A stretch of 64,000 bases of DNA from Silvibacterium dinghuense (GCF_004123295.1 NZ_SDMK01000003.1:372001-436000), one strand, 5' to 3'. Positions 23,080 to 32,828 are shown, counted from the first letter of the stretch. Notes: generated by a model not told the origin, from the sequence alone. A program made the numbers and translations.

Positions 23080-25302
23080 ATGCCCACACCCGCACGCAAA
23101 CGCCTCGCCCTTGCTCTGCCGCCACTCCTGATGGCGATGGCGGGCTGTGGCGTGGGCCAATGGAATGGAGCGAACGGCGGAGCCTTCAGCATCATGGCGT
23201 CCTCGTCGACCACCAGCACCAGCGGGCAGGTCCAGTTCACGGCCATTCTCGCCAATGGCGAGACGGCTCCGGTTGCCTGGTCGATCGCCGAAGGCGAAAA
23301 CCCGTCCTCGCTCGGGGAAGGCCGCATCGACGCTGCCGGCCTCTATACCCCGCCCACAGCGCTGGCCCGTGACACGGTCCAGGTGCGCGTCCTTGCCACC
23401 CTCAAATCCGATCCCACGGCGCAGGCCAGCGAGCTGATCACCATCAGCCCCGGCTTTGTGCAATCTCTACTGCCGGAAAACGCCGCCCTCACGCCGGGCC
23501 GCGATATCGAAATCACGGCGGAGATCGCAGAGGTCGGTAATGGAAGCGTCCACTGGAGCCTCAGCGGAAACGCACCGGCTGCCGATCGGGGCACGCTTTC
23601 CACCCAGAACTGCTCGCATTCGCTCGACCAGTACACCACCTGCAAGATCACCTACACGGCGCCGGGCAGCATCCCTGCTGCAGAAACCATCACCCTGACG
23701 GCCTCCACCAACGGAGTCCACATCGCTACACCGCTGCGCATCCTGGTGAATAACAATGGCTGGAATACGACTCCCAGCGTGAACCAGTCGATGCAGACCG
23801 GCCCTATCTCCCTGGGCTCTTCCGGCGGCAACGATAACGACTACGACACCTATCAGGACAAGTCGGGCAATCCTTATATCGCCAACTGCTGCGGTGGCAC
23901 CCTGGGCGCGCTGGTGCAGGATACCTCCGGTTCTCAATACATTCTCAGCAACAATCACGTTCTGGCCGAATCCGATCAGGCTCAGAACGGCGACATCATC
24001 GACGCACCCGGTCTTATCGATAACGGCTGTGTCCCGCTCGACCGCGCCAGCGGCAATATCCGCCCTGTCGGCACCCTGCGCTACAGCGTGCCGCTCTCCA
24101 GCAACAGGACAAATGTCGATGCCGCTCTCGCTGCCGTTACTCCGGGCGCCGTCGACTCCTCCGGCAGCATCCTTCAGCTCGAACCTACTGCACCCGGCAA
24201 TACAACCAGCATCGGCTCCGCGCCGCCGGTTGCAGGCACCGGTGAGACGCTCGACACCACCAATCTTGCCGATATTCACCTGGTAAAGAGTGGACGCACC
24301 ACCGGTCTCACCTGCTCGACGGTTCAGTCCGTCGATCTGAGTGTCCGCATCGATTACTACAAGGACTGCGCCGAAACCCAGCCCTACACCACCAAGACCT
24401 TTTCCGGACAGATCGGCATCACAGGCGACCATTTTTCCGACAGCGGCGACTCCGGCGCTTTGATCGTCGACTCCGCCAATGCGCAGCCCGTCGGCCTGCT
24501 CTTTTCAAGCGGCACGGACGGCAGCGGCACGGGGCTTTCCGTCGCCAGCCCTATCGGCGAGGTCCTCAACGAGCTCGGTTCGCAGGCCGGGAGCAGCTTC
24601 TCGGTGGTCGGCACCAATACTCCGCACGCGGTCGCCTGCGTGCAATATGATGCTCACCCCACCGATCCCTGGACTCGTCTTGTCGTCTCGCCGGATACCC
24701 AGAGCCAGGCGAAAACCATTGCGGAAACTGCCGGCCAGGGCCTGATCGGCCAGGTCGCCGGTGTTCTTGGAGTTGCCTCCGGCAAAAGCCTCGACAGCCC
24801 CGGCGATGCGGCTCTGGTGGTCTACACGGATGCCTCACGCGGCGCGGTCGCGGTGCCGAAAAGCTACGCCGGGCTACGCACCCAGCCTGTCGCTACCACC
24901 GCCGCAGCTCTCGCCCGCGAGCAGGCCCCCACGCACCCCGCTGCCGTCGCCGGTCTGCACCTTACCGCCGACGCGCTCTCCAACGCGGAGAGCGTGGTCA
25001 GCCGCTATGCCTCGTCCCTGCTCAGCGATCCGGCGATCTTTGGCGTAGGCGTCACCCAGAGCGCTGACAATCCTGCCGAGCCGGCGATTCTTGTGCTGGT
25101 CGACATGAGCCAGCTCCCTGCTTCCACGCCACTGACCCTCGGAGGCCTGCGCGTGCGCTATATGCGGCTGCATCCTTTCCACCTTACGCAGTCCAAGTAT
25201 GAGACCGGGCATCCCCACTCCGCCTGCGCTCTGCGCGGTCTCCAAGCCACGCAATCCGGCCGCTCCATACGGTCGATTCAAGATGCACTGCCCCTGCACT
25301 AA
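23080..25302 (+). CDS. Trypsin-like serine protease lipoprotein with Ig-like N-terminal domains
   Basis: 740 residues. Lipobox MAGC (Cys23) predicts a lipoprotein. Residues about 35-220 look like two Ig-like/Big domains (e.g. TSTSGQVQFTAILANGETAPVAWS). A chymotrypsin-like protease follows, with His293 (SNNHVLAES), Asp347 (TNVDAALA) and Ser458 (SGDSGALIVD) in the correct order and spacing for the catalytic triad, plus the GGTLGALV strand. A C-terminal ~170-residue region with IFGVGVTQSADNPAEPAILVLVDMS is unassigned. Target, and whether the protein is cell-surface or periplasmic, are unknown. The stop codon TAA is part of the palindromic element beginning at 25301. Confidence 0.85.
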   Translation: MPTPARKRLALALPPLLMAMAGCGVGQWNGANGGAFSIMASSSTTSTSGQVQFTAILANGETAPVAWSIAEGENPSSLGEGRIDAAGLYTPPTALARDTVQVRVLATLKSDPTAQASELITISPGFVQSLLPENAALTPGRDIEITAEIAEVGNGSVHWSLSGNAPAADRGTLSTQNCSHSLDQYTTCKITYTAPGSIPAAETITLTASTNGVHIATPLRILVNNNGWNTTPSVNQSMQTGPISLGSSGGNDNDYDTYQDKSGNPYIANCCGGTLGALVQDTSGSQYILSNNHVLAESDQAQNGDIIDAPGLIDNGCVPLDRASGNIRPVGTLRYSVPLSSNRTNVDAALAAVTPGAVDSSGSILQLEPTAPGNTTSIGSAPPVAGTGETLDTTNLADIHLVKSGRTTGLTCSTVQSVDLSVRIDYYKDCAETQPYTTKTFSGQIGITGDHFSDSGDSGALIVDSANAQPVGLLFSSGTDGSGTGLSVASPIGEVLNELGSQAGSSFSVVGTNTPHAVACVQYDAHPTDPWTRLVVSPDTQSQAKTIAETAGQGLIGQVAGVLGVASGKSLDSPGDAALVVYTDASRGAVAVPKSYAGLRTQPVATTAAALAREQAPTHPAAVAGLHLTADALSNAESVVSRYASSLLSDPAIFGVGVTQSADNPAEPAILVLVDMSQLPASTPLTLGGLRVRYMRLHPFHLTQSKYETGHPHSACALRGLQATQSGRSIRSIQDALPLH

Positions 25303-25414
25303 AGCAGAATCAGGACAACTGTGCCCATGCTGAGTGGATGCAGGTGGCCTTTTCTTGAGGAAAAGGCTACGGAGAGCATGTGCCAGCCGGGTATATCTGT
25401 CCTGATTCTGCTTT
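25301..25414. repeat. 114-bp palindromic element, copy 2
   Basis: Outer arms AAAGCAGAATCAGGACA (25301-25317) and TGTCCTGATTCTGCTTT (25398-25414) are perfectly complementary over 17 bp. The inner hairpin is GCCTTTTC and GAAAAGGC. The interior starts ACTGTGCCCATGCTG and includes GGATGCAGGTGG, matching the interior of copy 1 (ACTGTGCTCTTACTC, GGCATGCGGTG). It lies between the protease gene, whose stop codon it overlaps, and the convergent histidine kinase gene. Confidence 0.85.
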
Positions 25415-25467
25415 CATGTGCTTGCCGCGCTCTATGATTCGTGTTCGGGATGCCAGAAGAAAATGCG

Positions 25468-27369
25468 TTAAACCGACTGCGCTGTTTGTAATGGAGCTGG
25501 CTCACCGTGGAGCTCATGCTCCAGCCGCTCCGGCAGAAACATCGTAAACACCGTGCCTCCGCGCTGGCTCGCATGGGTTGTTCCGGCGCCGCGCTCCCAG
25601 CTTCGCAGCCGCAGCCGTCCGTGGTGCTTGGCCAGAATCTCCGCGCTCACCCACAGCCCGAGCCCGGTGCCGGTATCTTCCTTAGTGGTAAAGAAGGGCT
25701 CGAAGATGTGCCGGCGGGTTTCCTGGCTCATGCCGCAGCCGCTATCGGCGACGGTTACCCGTATCCCGGCAAGCCCTGTCTTCGCATCCTGCCGCACACG
25801 CTGCACTCGCAGCACCAGCTTTCCGCCGCCCGGCGTCATGGCATCGATGGCATTGGCGATGAAGTTGTTGAATAACTGCCGCATCTCGCCGGTAAAGCAG
25901 AACAGCGGCGCTTCGCTGCAATAGCGGCGGTCGATATCGATCTGCAGCATGGCTGCCCGCCGCTCGTGCAGCGACAGCACGGAATCCAGCAGAGCGCATA
26001 CCTCGGCCCTGGCGGGCCTGGTCGACTGCTTGTAGAAGCGCAGCATTTGCTGCGTGATCACCGAGATGCGCGCCACCTCGGCCTCTGCCAGCTCCACATA
26101 TGGCTGTGCCGGCGAATCCTTCTGCTCCTGATGGATGAGGTAGAGCAGATTCGTCACCGCTTCCAGAGGATTATTGATTTCATGCGCGATGGAGGCTGCC
26201 AGCCGCCCCGCAGCTGCCAGCTTTTCAGACTTGCGCAGGGCCTCGTCGGCACGGCGGCGCTCGGTGGTCTCCGAAAGGATCATGCCCACCCAGCGGACGG
26301 TCTGTGTCTCCGTTTTTACCGGGTAGATGTTCGCAAGCCAGCTCCGCATCTCGGCGCCCATCCGGCCATGAGCCGGGGTCTCATTCGTGATCTCCAGATC
26401 CCGGACCGGCTCGCCGTCGGCAAAAACCTGCTCGATCGCGGTATGCAAGGCCTGCGCCGCGCCCGGCGCAAAGACCTCATCCAATGTCTTACCCAGGTGC
26501 CTTCCGATCGAAAGGCTGTTCATGCCCGCGAGAAACTGGTTCACTCGCACCATGCGCAGCCGGTGGTCAAAGAAGGCAAATCCGATGGGAGCATTGGCGA
26601 GCATGGAGTCGAGCAGTGCCAGCGTGTCGTTCAACCCGGCCCGTTGCTCGTTGATCGATGCCACCATCAGGTTGAACGCCGTGGTGAGGTCGGCTGCCTC
26701 GTTGGAGGAGGAGATAGGAATCGGGAAGGCAGCGGTGTCTTCCGGATTGCGGATCATTCTGCGTGTTGCCCGCGTCAGCACGCCGAGGGGCCGCGCAATC
26801 TGCCGCGCCATCAGGCTGGCGAAGAGGGTGCAGCCTGCAATCCCGAACAGGGCGGACAGCAGGGTTGTCCGCAGAAGGCTGTGCAGCTGCTCCCTATCCT
26901 GCGTGTCGTCGGGATAGATCCACACCAGCGCCTGCAATACCCCATGGATGCGCACCGGAGCCACCGCTTCCCGCGTGCCCTTGTCGCCCCAGAAGATGGC
27001 GGGTTTGCTCAGATCGCGCAGGAAGCTACGCTCGGTCGGCGTCAGCTCCATCGCTTCGTCGGTACCGCTGTCCCCGGCCAGCCGCTGTCCAGCCAGATCG
27101 GTGACCATGACGGCGTGCACGCCCGGGCTGCCACGCATCGCTGCCACAAACTCCTCGAGCGAGGCAAAGGCCTTGCCCTCGAGGGCCGTCCGGCTCTGCA
27201 ATGCAATCTGCGAAGCCTCGTACTCGAGCCGCTGGTCGGTTCGCGTCTGCAGCTCGCTGCGCTGCTCGCGAATCACAACCAGGGAAAGGACAGCCAGCAC
27301 CAGGATCTCGAAGATCACCAGGCCGCCTGTTAACTGGCCTCGGATTGTGCGTGGCCTGAACGAAACCAT
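25468..27369 (-). CDS. Membrane sensor histidine kinase (HAMP-PAS-HisKA-HATPase)
   Basis: 633 residues. Two membrane helices (about 10-33 and 165-190) flank a ~130-residue periplasmic sensor region. HAMP follows (ARPLGVLTRATRRMI), then PAS (ANAPIGFAFFDHRLRMVRVN), HisKA with His396 in SIAHEINNPLEAV, and the ATPase domain with N-box NFIANAIDAM, G1 DSGCGMS, F box FEPFFTTKEDTGTGLGL. No response regulator is adjacent. ATG 27369 has a good AGGAAAGG site; the ATG at 27399 would add ten residues. It may be co-transcribed with ypdA (64 nt gap). The stimulus is unknown. Confidence 0.93.
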   Translation of the reverse strand: MVSFRPRTIRGQLTGGLVIFEILVLAVLSLVVIREQRSELQTRTDQRLEYEASQIALQSRTALEGKAFASLEEFVAAMRGSPGVHAVMVTDLAGQRLAGDSGTDEAMELTPTERSFLRDLSKPAIFWGDKGTREAVAPVRIHGVLQALVWIYPDDTQDREQLHSLLRTTLLSALFGIAGCTLFASLMARQIARPLGVLTRATRRMIRNPEDTAAFPIPISSSNEAADLTTAFNLMVASINEQRAGLNDTLALLDSMLANAPIGFAFFDHRLRMVRVNQFLAGMNSLSIGRHLGKTLDEVFAPGAAQALHTAIEQVFADGEPVRDLEITNETPAHGRMGAEMRSWLANIYPVKTETQTVRWVGMILSETTERRRADEALRKSEKLAAAGRLAASIAHEINNPLEAVTNLLYLIHQEQKDSPAQPYVELAEAEVARISVITQQMLRFYKQSTRPARAEVCALLDSVLSLHERRAAMLQIDIDRRYCSEAPLFCFTGEMRQLFNNFIANAIDAMTPGGGKLVLRVQRVRQDAKTGLAGIRVTVADSGCGMSQETRRHIFEPFFTTKEDTGTGLGLWVSAEILAKHHGRLRLRSWERGAGTTHASQRGGTVFTMFLPERLEHELHGEPAPLQTAQSV

Positions 27370-27433
27370 CACTGCCTTTCCTGCAGCAGGCCGGAGCAAG
27401 CATGCCCGGCGTCCGATCTTCCGATCTCTATTC

Positions 27434-28471
27434 CTATGTCGCCGACGCCATGGCCCCGCTGACCGGCGCCAGCTTCCTTTCTAAATCGACGGCAATCTGG
27501 CGCCCGTGGAAGCGCCCATTCTCGATAAAGATCTCATTGGTCCGAGAGCCCGCCACCACCACCCCTGCCAGATAGACGCCCGGAACATTGCTCTCGAGCG
27601 TCTCCTTGTCACACAACGGCAGAAGATCTTTGCCCTCCAGACTGACTCCGAGTTCGCGTAAAAACGCAAAATCCGGATGATAGCCCGTCAGTGCAAAAAC
27701 AAAATCATTCTCCAGCGTGACCGCGCCGCGGGGCGTCTCGAGCTTGACCAAATCCGGGGTGATCTCCGTCACCCTGCTCTCGAAATAAGCCGTAATCTCA
27801 CCATTCTTGATGCGGTTCTCGATGTCCGGCAGTATCCAATACTTCACGTGCTTGTGCATGGCCGCACCGCGGTGCACCAGGGTGACTCGCGCGCCGTGAC
27901 GCCAGAGCTCAAGCGCCGCAATCGCCGCCGAGTTCTTGCCCCCGATGACCACCACGTCCTGCCCGTAATACGGGTGTGGATCATTGTAGTAGTGAAAGAC
28001 CTTGCCCAGATTTTCTCCGGGAATGTTCATATAGTTCGGCAGGTCGTAGTAACCGGTTGCGATAATCAGCTTTTTCGCCGTAAAGACCGTCGTGCGCTTA
28101 TGCTGATCGCGCGTCGCCACACGGAAATCGCCGTCGTGGCCACTCACGCCAGTCACATGCCGATATTGACGTACGTCGAGCCCATAATGGTCGGCGACCT
28201 TCCGGTAATACTCGAGAGCCTCATTCCGCGTGGGTTTGGCGTTCACGCTGGGAAAGGGGATGTTGCCAATCTCAAGCAGCTCCGACGTGGTGAAGAAGGT
28301 CATGTGCGCCGGATAGTGAAAGAGCGAATTGCACAGGCAGCCCTTATCCACCAGCACCGTGCGATATCCTGAGCGCTGCGCCTCGATCGCGCAGGCAAGC
28401 CCGGTGGGCCCTGCCCCGATTACCAGCACATCGAACTGCGTCTCGTACGAAGCCTCGTTTCCCGTCCCCAT
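27434..28471 (-). CDS. ypdA: YpdA-type bacillithiol disulfide reductase
   Basis: 345 residues. N-terminal FAD-binding motif GAGPTGLACAIEAQ (about 19-32), the YpdA-typical CLCNSLFHYPAHMTFFTTSELLEIG, and a second dinucleotide motif VVVIGGKNSAAIAALEL. The family reduces bacillithiol disulfide with NADPH, the low-molecular-weight thiol system of Firmicutes, Deinococcus and some Acidobacteria. Biosynthetic genes bshA/B/C are not in this window. It is in a minus-strand run with the MBOAT/SGNH genes upstream and the histidine kinase downstream; any functional tie is inference. Confidence 0.93.
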   Translation of the reverse strand: MGTGNEASYETQFDVLVIGAGPTGLACAIEAQRSGYRTVLVDKGCLCNSLFHYPAHMTFFTTSELLEIGNIPFPSVNAKPTRNEALEYYRKVADHYGLDVRQYRHVTGVSGHDGDFRVATRDQHKRTTVFTAKKLIIATGYYDLPNYMNIPGENLGKVFHYYNDPHPYYGQDVVVIGGKNSAAIAALELWRHGARVTLVHRGAAMHKHVKYWILPDIENRIKNGEITAYFESRVTEITPDLVKLETPRGAVTLENDFVFALTGYHPDFAFLRELGVSLEGKDLLPLCDKETLESNVPGVYLAGVVVAGSRTNEIFIENGRFHGRQIAVDLERKLAPVSGAMASAT

Positions 28472-28516
28472 TCTTATAGACTAGAGGATTTCGCGCGGCG
28501 ATGGCAGCGAAAGCCG

Positions 28517-29515
28517 CTACTGCGCAGATACCGGCGCCACCAGCCCATGCGCCTGCAACATCGTAATCAGCCGCTTTGTCGCGTGTTCCCGGCCAGCTGC
28601 ATTCTCGTGATACACGGTGTCGTACACTTCGCTTGCCTCGAAAGTAAAGTCCTCCGGGTTACCCAGCAGCGGAATTCCATCGGCAGTCAGAGCGCGTCTT
28701 AGACTGGCCACGTTCGCCTGAAACTGCGGCGATCCATTCGCGAGAAGAGGCCGGTAAATACAGGGGAAAATCACCACCATGCGCGCGCCTCTGGCTTGCA
28801 GAAGAGCATGAAACCGCTTCAGATCGTCGATCGATTCGCTGGAAAGCGTCATGCCTCGCGGCGCTTCGTGACTGAGTTCCATGATCGTTTTCTGGATGAC
28901 CACGGGATCTGTATCCCGCGTAGGATCTCCCCAACCATCGATCGGCTCCGCATCGCTCCGCATGCCCGCATGCCATTCCAGAGGCACCACGCGGCTCCAG
29001 GTTTTCAACGGGATGGAGAAGACAAGCCGCGCCCAGCGCCAGAATCCCAGACTGCGACGGTAAGCAGCATCATGCAGAATCACCTGCATGCAAGTCTGGT
29101 CTCCCGACGGCTCGATTGAAGCATATTGCTCGTACTCCAGAGGAAGCACGAAGAGATCGCCCTTTTGCGCAGCGAGCGAGCCGCGATAGAGAATGTAATC
29201 CAACCCCTGCCCCGCATGCTCTCCCATATTGACTGCCGGCACCCGTAACTCCTGCTCCAGCATCTGCGCGGAATAGCCGAATTCCCCATTCGATCCGGAC
29301 AAGATGATCAGTTTCGCTCCAGGCACCTGCGCCATAGCCAGCTTGCGATCCAGGTTCTCCTTGAGAGGGTTCCCGCTGAGAGGCTTCCGCGACAGACAGG
29401 TCGCATATCCCAGGAGCAAACTTGCCACACCGAGCAGGCCCAGCGCCATGCACCCGACAAACAACATGAGTCTTCTTCTCAACCTGCCGGCTCCACCCTC
29501 ATAAGAACTAAACAC
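28517..29515 (-). CDS. SGNH-hydrolase-like envelope protein, partner of MBOAT acyltransferase
   Basis: 332 residues with one N-terminal membrane anchor (LMLFVGCMALGLLGVASLLLGY). The periplasmic part begins with AKLIILSGSNGEFGYSAQML, where the Ser in GSN occupies the position of an SGNH nucleophile. The rest is like the DltD/AlgJ/AlgX-type partners that work with MBOAT enzymes in O-acylating extracellular polymers. The C-terminal D-x-x-H pair typical of active enzymes is not obvious; YHENAAGREHATK may hold the histidine. It starts 9 nt after the MBOAT stop, so they form an operon. Confidence 0.78.
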   Translation of the reverse strand: MFSSYEGGAGRLRRRLMLFVGCMALGLLGVASLLLGYATCLSRKPLSGNPLKENLDRKLAMAQVPGAKLIILSGSNGEFGYSAQMLEQELRVPAVNMGEHAGQGLDYILYRGSLAAQKGDLFVLPLEYEQYASIEPSGDQTCMQVILHDAAYRRSLGFWRWARLVFSIPLKTWSRVVPLEWHAGMRSDAEPIDGWGDPTRDTDPVVIQKTIMELSHEAPRGMTLSSESIDDLKRFHALLQARGARMVVIFPCIYRPLLANGSPQFQANVASLRRALTADGIPLLGNPEDFTFEASEVYDTVYHENAAGREHATKRLITMLQAHGLVAPVSAQ

Positions 29516-29524
29516 CCACTCAAG

Positions 29525-31009
29525 CTAAAACTGGAAGTAGATAAATTTCGACGGCACGGCTGAGATCTGCAGAATCGCAGCCCCACCCAGCGCTCCGAGC
29601 AACAGACTGAATGCTGCTGTCCAGACCAGGCCTGCGGGAAGACCTGCCTCTGTCTTCTCCAACTTCCGCATCATGCTGCCGACCAGCGTCTGCGAATTCG
29701 GCATCAGCCACACAACCGGTACGCTTACTGCGAAGAGAAGCCAGAGAAAGACCTCCTGCGGAGCATCGGATGTATGCCGGAAACCGAAGGCCAGCCCCTT
29801 CAGAATCACGCCGGCGGCATGGAAACTATCCGCACGGAAGAAGACCCAGGCCAGAAGCACGCTCACAAAGGTCACGGCTGTCGCCGCTATACCGCGGACT
29901 CGCGCCATCAGACCGTTGCTGCGCTCTGCCCATCCTGGAAAGGCGGACTGCTTGACGGCCAGCCACGCATGATTGATCACCAGGTAGATTCCATGCAGGC
30001 CTCCCCACACGACGAATGTCCAGTTCGCGCCATGCCATAGGCCTCCGAGCAGCATGGTGATCATCAGGTTGCGATAGCGCATGACCTTTCCCTTCCGATT
30101 ACCGCCCAGAGGAAAGTACAGGTAATCGCGCAGGAAGTGCGAGAGCGTGATATGCCAGCGCCGCCAGAAATCGACGATGTTCACCGACTTGTACGGCGAA
30201 TCGAAATTCACAGGCAGGTCGATGCCGAAGAGCTTCGACAGTCCGATCGCCATGTCGCAGTATCCGGAAAAGTCAAAGTACAGCTGGAAGGCATAGGCGA
30301 GAACTCCAGTCCATGCCAGCACCGGCCCGGGATGCAGCCCCACCTCTACTCCACGGAAAAGCCGGTCCGCGTAATAGGCGAGGTTGTCGGCCAACAACAC
30401 TTTCTTTGCCATACCAATGGCCAGAAAGGCCAGTCCCGGGAGGATGGAGCGAAGGCGTGGACGATAGATTTCCGGATCGGCAAACTGAGGCATCATCTGC
30501 TTGTGGTGCAGGATGGGCCCGGCAATGAGGTGCGGGAAATAGGTGACGAACAGCAGGTAATGGACCGGGCTGTATTCCATCGCCAGCCCCCTGTAGGCGT
30601 CCACCAGGAAGGCAATCTGCGTGAAGGTGAAGAACGAGATGCCCAGCGGCAACACGATATGCAGCAGCCCATACGGCGCATGCCCCCACGTACCCATCGA
30701 AGAGAGGAAGAAACCGGTGTACTTGTAGTAGCACAGCAGCAGCAGATTGACCGTGACTGCAAAGGTCAGGACTCGCTTGCCGGCAGCCGTCTGTGCACAC
30801 CGGGCAATGGTTCGTCCGCAAACGTAGTTGAAGGTGATCGAGGCCAGCAGCAGCAACACATAGCGAGGATTCCACCATGCGTAGAAAAAGAGCGACGAGC
30901 ATGCCAGCCATGCTGCCGCTACCGTACGGCTCCATCGACCGAGCACGAAGAAGGCCACGAGAACGATTGGCAGATAGCCAAGCAGAAAGATGTAACTGTT
31001 AAAAAGCAT
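29525..31009 (-). CDS. MBOAT-family O-acyltransferase (AlgI-like)
   Basis: 494 residues with about ten membrane segments. Family signatures: PLGISFFTFTQIAFLVDAYRG (about 120-140), the Asp/Ser-rich YFDFSGYCDMAIGLSKLFGI, the FWRRWHITLSHFLRDYLYFPLGGN stretch, and catalytic His326 in GGLWHGANWTF. Members transfer acyl groups from the cytoplasm to extracellular polysaccharides or teichoic-acid-like polymers. The polymer here is unknown. The gene is first in a minus-strand operon with the SGNH-like gene. Its 5' end is far from the next gene, leaving 235 nt for a promoter. Confidence 0.92.
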   Translation of the reverse strand: MLFNSYIFLLGYLPIVLVAFFVLGRWSRTVAAAWLACSSLFFYAWWNPRYVLLLLASITFNYVCGRTIARCAQTAAGKRVLTFAVTVNLLLLCYYKYTGFFLSSMGTWGHAPYGLLHIVLPLGISFFTFTQIAFLVDAYRGLAMEYSPVHYLLFVTYFPHLIAGPILHHKQMMPQFADPEIYRPRLRSILPGLAFLAIGMAKKVLLADNLAYYADRLFRGVEVGLHPGPVLAWTGVLAYAFQLYFDFSGYCDMAIGLSKLFGIDLPVNFDSPYKSVNIVDFWRRWHITLSHFLRDYLYFPLGGNRKGKVMRYRNLMITMLLGGLWHGANWTFVVWGGLHGIYLVINHAWLAVKQSAFPGWAERSNGLMARVRGIAATAVTFVSVLLAWVFFRADSFHAAGVILKGLAFGFRHTSDAPQEVFLWLLFAVSVPVVWLMPNSQTLVGSMMRKLEKTEAGLPAGLVWTAAFSLLLGALGGAAILQISAVPSKFIYFQF

Positions 31010-31244
31010 CGCACCTACAAGGCTTTCTCGCTCAGACGCATTTGAATTTCCCTATCGCACCTAAAAGAAATAGCAGAGGCTGTTTTCTCACTCAGGATGC
31101 AGCATACCGGCCAGGTGCTTCCAATCCGATGTGGTGCAAGCATATCCCACGCGGAATAGACTCCCCAAGGACTTCTCGCTTCTGGAACGATGCCGCCTCC
31201 GGCGCCTTTCATTTAACCTAGAAGGTTCGGAAAGGCTCATACGC

Positions 31245-32768
31245 ATGGCTACGATCCAGCAGGAAGATCTCATTCAGAGCGTCGCGAACGCTCTCCAGTA
31301 CATCAGCTATTACCACCCGGTCGATTACATCACCAGCCTTGCCAAGGCCTATGAGCTCGAGGAGTCGCCCGCAGCCAAGGATGCCATTGCACAGATCCTC
31401 ATCAACTCGCGCATGTGCGCCGAGGGCCACCGGCCGATCTGCCAGGACACCGGCATCGTGACCGTGTTTCTGAAGATCGGCATGGACGTGCGCTGGGATG
31501 CCGAGATGACGGTAGACGAGATGGTGAACGAGGGTGTGCGCCGCGCCTATCTCGATCCGGACAACAAGCTGCGCGCCTCAGTGCTGGCCGACCCCGCCGG
31601 AGCCCGCCGCAACACCAAGGACAACACCCCTGCGGTCATCAACATTGAACTGGTGCGCGGCGGTGAGGTCGAAGTGACGGTCGCGGCCAAGGGCGGCGGC
31701 TCGGAAGCGAAGTCAAAATTCGTCATGCTCAACCCCTCGGACTCGATTGTCGAGTGGGTGCTCAAGACCGTGCCCACCATGGGCGCGGGCTGGTGTCCGC
31801 CGGGCATGCTCGGCATCGGCATTGGCGGCACAGCGGAGAAGGCAATGGTGCTGGCCAAGCAGTCGTTAATGGACCCCATCGACATCCAGGACGTAATCGC
31901 GCGCGGGCCACAGAACAAGATCGAAGAGCTGCGCGTGGAGCTGTACAAGAAGGTGAACGAGCTGGGCATCGGCGCGCAGGGACTCGGTGGCCTCACCACG
32001 GTGCTCGACATAAAGATCTTCGACTATCCCACGCATGCGGCGAACCTGCCGGTGGCGATGATTCCCAACTGCGCGGCCACCCGCCACGCGCACTTCACCC
32101 TCGATGGCTCAGGCCCGGTGGCGCTCGAGCCGCCCTCGCTCGAAGACTGGCCGAAGCTAACCTATGACGTCTCGACGGCGCGCCGCGTGAACCTGGATAC
32201 GGTGACACGTGAGGAAGTGGCGAGCTGGAAGCCGGGCGAGGTCATCCTGCTGAACGGCAAACTGCTGACCGGCCGCGATGCCGCGCACAAGCGCATGACC
32301 GACATGCTTAACCGCGGCGAAAAACTGCCGGTGGATTTCACCAACCGCTTCATCTACTACGTCGGCCCGGTGGACCCGGTGCGCGAAGAAGTGGTCGGCC
32401 CGGCAGGTCCAACGACCGCGACGCGCATGGATAAATTCACCCGCCAGATGCTCGAACAGACTGGACTGCTGGGCATGGTGGGGAAGGCGGAGCGCGGACC
32501 AGCGGCCATTGATGCTATCCGCGACAACCAGGCCGTATACCTGATGGCGGTGGGCGGCGCTGCGTATCTTGTCTCGAAGGCCATCAAGGGCTCACGTGTG
32601 CTGGCGTTTGAGGACCTGGGCATGGAAGCCATCTACGAGTTCGAGGTGCAGGATATGCCGGTGACCATCGCCGTGGACTCCAAGGGCACCTCCGTGCATC
32701 AAACAGGACCGAAGGAGTGGCAGGCGAAGATCCAGTCGAAGCTCGCGGGGATTCCGATCCTCGCTTAA
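31245..32768 (+). CDS. fumA: Class I (iron-sulfur) fumarate hydratase
   Basis: 507 residues. It interconverts fumarate and malate in the TCA cycle using a [4Fe-4S] cluster. The three cluster cysteines are visible in PICQDTG (Cys66), GAGWCPPG and IPNCAATRH. The C-terminal beta-domain carries TGPTT-like substrate residues in VVGPAGPTTATRMDKF. ATG 31245 has AAAGG upstream; the longer frame to 31131 is not needed. Only 60 nt separate it from aspartase on the same strand, which makes fumarate; the two may be co-transcribed. Confidence 0.93.
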   Translation: MATIQQEDLIQSVANALQYISYYHPVDYITSLAKAYELEESPAAKDAIAQILINSRMCAEGHRPICQDTGIVTVFLKIGMDVRWDAEMTVDEMVNEGVRRAYLDPDNKLRASVLADPAGARRNTKDNTPAVINIELVRGGEVEVTVAAKGGGSEAKSKFVMLNPSDSIVEWVLKTVPTMGAGWCPPGMLGIGIGGTAEKAMVLAKQSLMDPIDIQDVIARGPQNKIEELRVELYKKVNELGIGAQGLGGLTTVLDIKIFDYPTHAANLPVAMIPNCAATRHAHFTLDGSGPVALEPPSLEDWPKLTYDVSTARRVNLDTVTREEVASWKPGEVILLNGKLLTGRDAAHKRMTDMLNRGEKLPVDFTNRFIYYVGPVDPVREEVVGPAGPTTATRMDKFTRQMLEQTGLLGMVGKAERGPAAIDAIRDNQAVYLMAVGGAAYLVSKAIKGSRVLAFEDLGMEAIYEFEVQDMPVTIAVDSKGTSVHQTGPKEWQAKIQSKLAGIPILA

Positions 32769-32828
32769 GTCTTCGCCGGATTCATGCGGCGCACTCCGTG
32801 TAAGTTTGAGCAGCAAGGAGTGCGCTTC

